A DNA stretch of 64,000 nucleotides, from positions 1,054,001-1,118,000 of the forward strand of contig JAINUG010000176.1 in NCBI GenBank assembly GCA_029706075.1. Reading direction: 5' to 3'. This DNA is from Aldrovandia affinis (Eukaryota > Chordata > Actinopteri > Notacanthiformes > Halosauridae). Positions 60,948 through 64,000 of the stretch are shown in pieces; position 1 is the stretch's first letter; each line of letters opens with the position of its first letter. The translations under genes were made by a program, and so were the position numbers. Below the pieces are notes generated by a model. The model was not told the DNA's origin. It saw only the letters and a list, made by a program, of their open reading frames with translations, and ran no database searches.

Positions 60948-61860
60948 TAGAATGGCATTTAGAGAGATGCAACACCCACATGACCTTGCTCAAAATGAAT
61001 TGTATTTATTTATCATTATCTGCACGTGCTGCGAGATTTGACTGTCGAAGTCTCCAGTTTTACTTTTTGGCTAACTGTTATGGCCATTCTAACCAAAACA
61101 TTGATTACAGTCTAAATTATGATAAAGCATAGGACGAGTTTCGTTCCAATACGAACCTTTATCTGTGTTCAAAATATATCAGATTCTGAAATCATACATA
61201 GCCTATATGTGTGTTTAAAAATGTGTTTCTCCGCAAAACGCAATAGCCTATACCACAGATCAGATGTATGTTTTTTTTCATAACGCTACATATCCATTGT
61301 GCAGCTGGATAAAATAAAACAAGGGTAAAAATAACCGACCCTTGACCATCAGTACAGTTATAGGACATTCCTGTTGATTACAGTTCAACCGAAAGTAGCA
61401 GAAGAGAAATGTTAAAAAAATACAATCTTTGCAAGATTCGATACAAAACAGCATCTGAAAACGGGCTGGTACGAACTGTGTTTTCATACAAGTGAAAGGT
61501 GGGTGAATCCAACATTTCTTCCTCTGTTCACATTTCTCATCTTTGATACTTGACTTGTCTTGTAAATGGCCTATATTTTGTCAAAAAATAAAAGAATGTC
61601 TCCAAAGACATGGATAATAGCAAACGCTCACCATTGCCTATAGTAGTCTATGTAGGACAGAATAAGTACATGGTATACTTGGAATATATAACGTAACATG
61701 AAAAGTTATTGGGGCTGCGTTTACGCTAGCCGTGTTATTCTAGTTGTACTGCTGCATGGCTCAGGTCACAGTTTTTGCTTGCTAGTGTCATGTGTCCAAA
61801 CTATACTATCTTATAACCCACAAGAAAACAGAAAACAGGTTGGAAATAACTTTGTTTTAA
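60605..61860. other. Non-coding, with an AAT array
   Basis: A (TAA)n microsatellite lies at 60906-60946. No gene seen. Confidence 0.6.
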
Positions 61861-63162
61861 CCCATTTAGACCTAAAACACCTGCTAAAAACGCCTATTAA
61901 AACCTAAGCAATTATTCTACACAACCTCTTAAAACCTGAGGGTTTTCTGGAAAAAAATTCAGAATTGTCAATGTTTAGTTTATTTATTTATCAATAAACA
62001 ACAAAAAATATTAAAAATTTAAATTTAAATGAATAAAAAATAAATGTGTACACATTTCTCTGTTATTTGTCTGTGTACGAAAGTGACAAGTGTGAAAGTA
62101 CAACAATAAAACAATAAAACAACTATAAACAGTTAGTGTAGGCTATGTCACTTGTGATGTCGACGGACGTGCTTGCCAAAGCACTCGACGTGTAGGGCCT
62201 CATTGCACTGCCTGCAGCCATAGACGGTGGCCCTGGCACGAACATCAGTGCCACTTCTTGACAGCGCACACTCCCTGCAGACCTTTCTCTTCTCAAAGAT
62301 CTTCTCGCAGTCGTGCTCAGATGTGGCTCCCACAGGTCCTGAGGAGCACTGAGGAGCACTCCTTGCCGTCACTGGAGTAACAAGTTCCTGTGCCAGGTCC
62401 TCCAGCCAATCTTTGTAGCCACTCTTGTATTTGAATGTGTTTCCTCCGCACACCTTGCAGCAACGTATGCATTGTAGCATCCGGCAGCCAGGAAGAAGAA
62501 GAAGAGCCTCCTCCACCATTTCTTTGAGCGATGCTGGAACTGATAATATCCTATCATCTGATCGAGCAGATCCACACCATTCATGTACTTCTGGTAGTCA
62601 GAGAGGCATGCTGGCACTACAACCGCTGTTTGGGTGCCCCTTGCCTCCTTCTCCTCACGGACCCTTTCTCAGTGGGATCATGGTAATTAGATAGAACCAT
62701 GACGACCTTGGTGTCCTGCCAAACACAGAAGGTGAGGTCATTCTTTTGAGCCACTCTGAACTTGTGCTTGTCCAACGCAGCTTGCTTGGTCAGCATTTTG
62801 TCTTTGGGGAGTCCCTTTCTGTTAGCACGAACAGTGCCGCATGCATCCAGTCCATGGCCCTTCATCTCCTCGAAAAGCTCCACTCCTGAGTAGAAGTTGT
62901 CCATGAAAATGGATAGATGAGACCCATAGTAGGGTGTGGCTAGATCCATGATGACATGGTGAGCAAGGCCCTTCTCCCCCATCCCCTCACGCCCTGTGTA
63001 GACCTGGAAGTTTGTGATATATCCAGTAGAGCTCTCTGCCATGACCCATACCTTCACACCCCATTTTGTAGGTTTGAGGGGCAGATACTGGCGGAAGGCG
63101 AGTCTTCCCTTGAATTTCACCATGCTCTCATCTACTGTGACATACCCGTTTACCTGTGACAT
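61861..63162 (-). mobile_element. piggyBac element, 5'-truncated
   Basis: The right-hand (3') end on minus is TTAA at 61857-61860 followed inward by CCCATTTAGACC, a piggyBac-type terminus. A broken transposase occupies 62148-63162. The 5' part is missing: at 63162 it abuts an L2 fragment through a 19-bp tandem duplication. Confidence 0.82.
62148..63162 (-). pseudogene. piggyBac transposase (PGBD4-like), C-terminal two-thirds, two frame breaks
   Basis: It would cut at TTAA and reinsert without a scar, in the nucleus. Positions 63162-62617 encode VTVDESMVKFKGR with the first catalytic Asp (residue 11 of the frame), LPLKPTKWGVKVWV and SIFMDNFYSGVELFEEM with the second Asp (residue 88). A frame change near 62620 leads to 62617-62460: DYQKYMNGVDLLDQMIGYY with the third Asp, then KKWWRRLFFFFL. 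A second change near 62470-62510 leads to the C-terminus, KSGYKDWLEDLAQELV followed by a Cys-rich finger (CRECALSR ... YGCRQCNEALHVECFGKH). All three Asp are kept. The N-terminus is absent. I see no sign that it mobilised the TTAA elements in this window, whose ends differ. Confidence 0.87.
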
Positions 63163-63612
63163 ACCCGTTTACTGCAACTCTCTTTTCACCTGTCTGAGTA
63201 AAACCTCCGTTCATCGCCTTCAGCTGGTTCAAAACGCCGCTGCCCGCTTACTCACCAGGTCCAAAAAGTCCTGTTCTAGTACCTCCATTCTGGCCTCGTT
63301 GCACTGGTTACCGATTCCGTTCAGGATCCAGTACAAGATCCTGTTGACCACGTACAAAGCTCTAAATAATCACGCCCTGCCTACATCTGCGACCTCATTA
63401 CTCCACACCACACCACCCGCTCCTGAGGTCCTCTAACCAGGGTCTCTGGCAGTGCCCAGGACCCGACTCAAGACCAAGGGGGACAGAGCATTCGGGGTGG
63501 TCGCTCCAAGGCTGTGGAATTCACTGCCCCCAAATCTGAAATCTGTAGCTACACTTAACGTGTTCAAAGGGCACCTGAAGACGTTCCTTTTCAGGCAGGC
63601 TTTTGCGTAGTG
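63163..63612 (+). pseudogene. L2 ORF2 C-terminal fragment joined to piggyBac
   Basis: It starts at YCNSLFTCLSKTSVHR, then [38 protein letters not shown] and, after a frame change near 63430, LWNSLPPNLKSVA and a terminal FLFRQAFA stop at about 63610. This is the end of an L2 ORF2 with no RT core. The 5' break is directly at the piggyBac pseudogene. Confidence 0.85.
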
Positions 63613-64000
63613 TCAGTTCTATCTCTCTCTCTCGTATATTTTTAATTTTTCGCTGCTCTTGACAGCAGCCTTTGTCTGCACTCTGACACTAGGGCCACTG
63701 TGTTCTGTGTCCAGCTGCACACTCTGTGTTTTAGCAGTGGTAACTTAGGGTGCCTTAGGGTTAGGGTTAGGGTTTGTATTGTATTGTTAGGAGTTTGTAG
63801 GGTAGGGTTTGTATTGTATTGTGCTATGTGTTTTAGCAGTTTGTGTTTTAGCAGTGTTCTGTGTTTTTAGCAGCAGTCTGTGCTTTTCACTGTTTGTATT
63901 GTACTGTGTCTCTGCGCTTTCCGCAGTACTCAGTTTGTTTTGTGTGTCTGCTTTTGCATGATCTGCTGTGCCTTTAGCATTGTTCAATGTTTTTGTGTCT
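63613..64000 (+). repeat. LINE 3' UTR and simple repeats to window end
   Basis: GT-rich sequence with recurring 'tgttttagcagt' words (63728, 63830, 63845 and onward) and a (TTAGGG)3 run at 63753-63773. It probably continues beyond the window. Confidence 0.5.

Noticed and set aside
63753..63773. Telomere repeats (TTAGGG)
   Set aside because: Only about three units here and fewer at 37425-37441; too short to be more than chance or an interstitial trace.

Overview
This window is nuclear DNA of a ray-finned (teleost-type) fish. The evidence is one recognisable host exon of a vertebrate ion-channel gene (asic2), embedded in fish-type repeats: a Rex1-like LINE, L2 LINEs with a 3' tail shared with tRNA-derived SINEs, Tc1/mariner, hAT, piggyBac and Harbinger DNA transposons, and long (TG)n and (CT)n microsatellites. 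Species cannot be fixed from the sequence.

The only supported host coding sequence is minus-strand 41828-41207, the first coding exon of acid-sensing ion channel 2, 'b'-type N-terminus. It ends at a phase-0 GTGAGT donor, so positions 41206 down to 1 are probably its first intron. Positions above about 41.9 kb are promoter, or intron of a longer isoform. ASIC2 has very large introns in other vertebrates, which fits the repeat load. The exon carries an apparent one-base insertion that breaks the frame.

Layout. 0.3-3.6 kb: damaged hAT element with BED-type N-terminus. 5.3-6.1 kb: two spliced-looking exons resembling the N-terminus of a ZMYM1/hAT-type protein. 7.0-8.0 kb: Tc1-like element in two opposed halves. 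8.2-9.5, 14.4-15.9 and 44.5-45.8 kb: three copies of one TTAA-flanked, piggyBac-type non-autonomous element. 11.9-12.8, 16.8-17.8 and 45.9-46.2 kb: hAT MITEs with readable target duplications. 17.8-19.3 kb: Harbinger remnant with both genes. 21.2-31.9 kb: one near full-length L2 LINE carrying a SINE in ORF1 and a 5.9-kb LTR element in its endonuclease. 31.9-34.4 kb: CR1-like LINE on minus. 34.4-37.0 kb: second L2. 38.6-39.5 kb: inverted-repeat MITE containing a LINE tail. 47.0-48.7 kb: 7SL-like stub, a repeat-rich block and a CR1-like fragment. 49.8-53.2 kb: three L2 pieces. 54.2-58.2 kb: Rex1-like LINE with a SINE in its 3' UTR. 60.2-60.6 kb: LINE tail and SINE. 61.9-63.2 kb: piggyBac transposase pseudogene joined to an L2 tail.

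The best candidate for something undescribed is the LTR element at 23192-29129. It has paired 726-bp LTRs that differ only in three homopolymer lengths, a 4-bp target duplication, an 18-nt tRNA-Arg-type primer site and a polypurine tract, but no recognisable gag, pol or env in its 4.5-kb interior. It also has a minisatellite leader and a tRNA-SINE-like A-box segment inside each LTR. Second is the TTAA element family with a conserved 16-bp GC-rich palindrome near one end.
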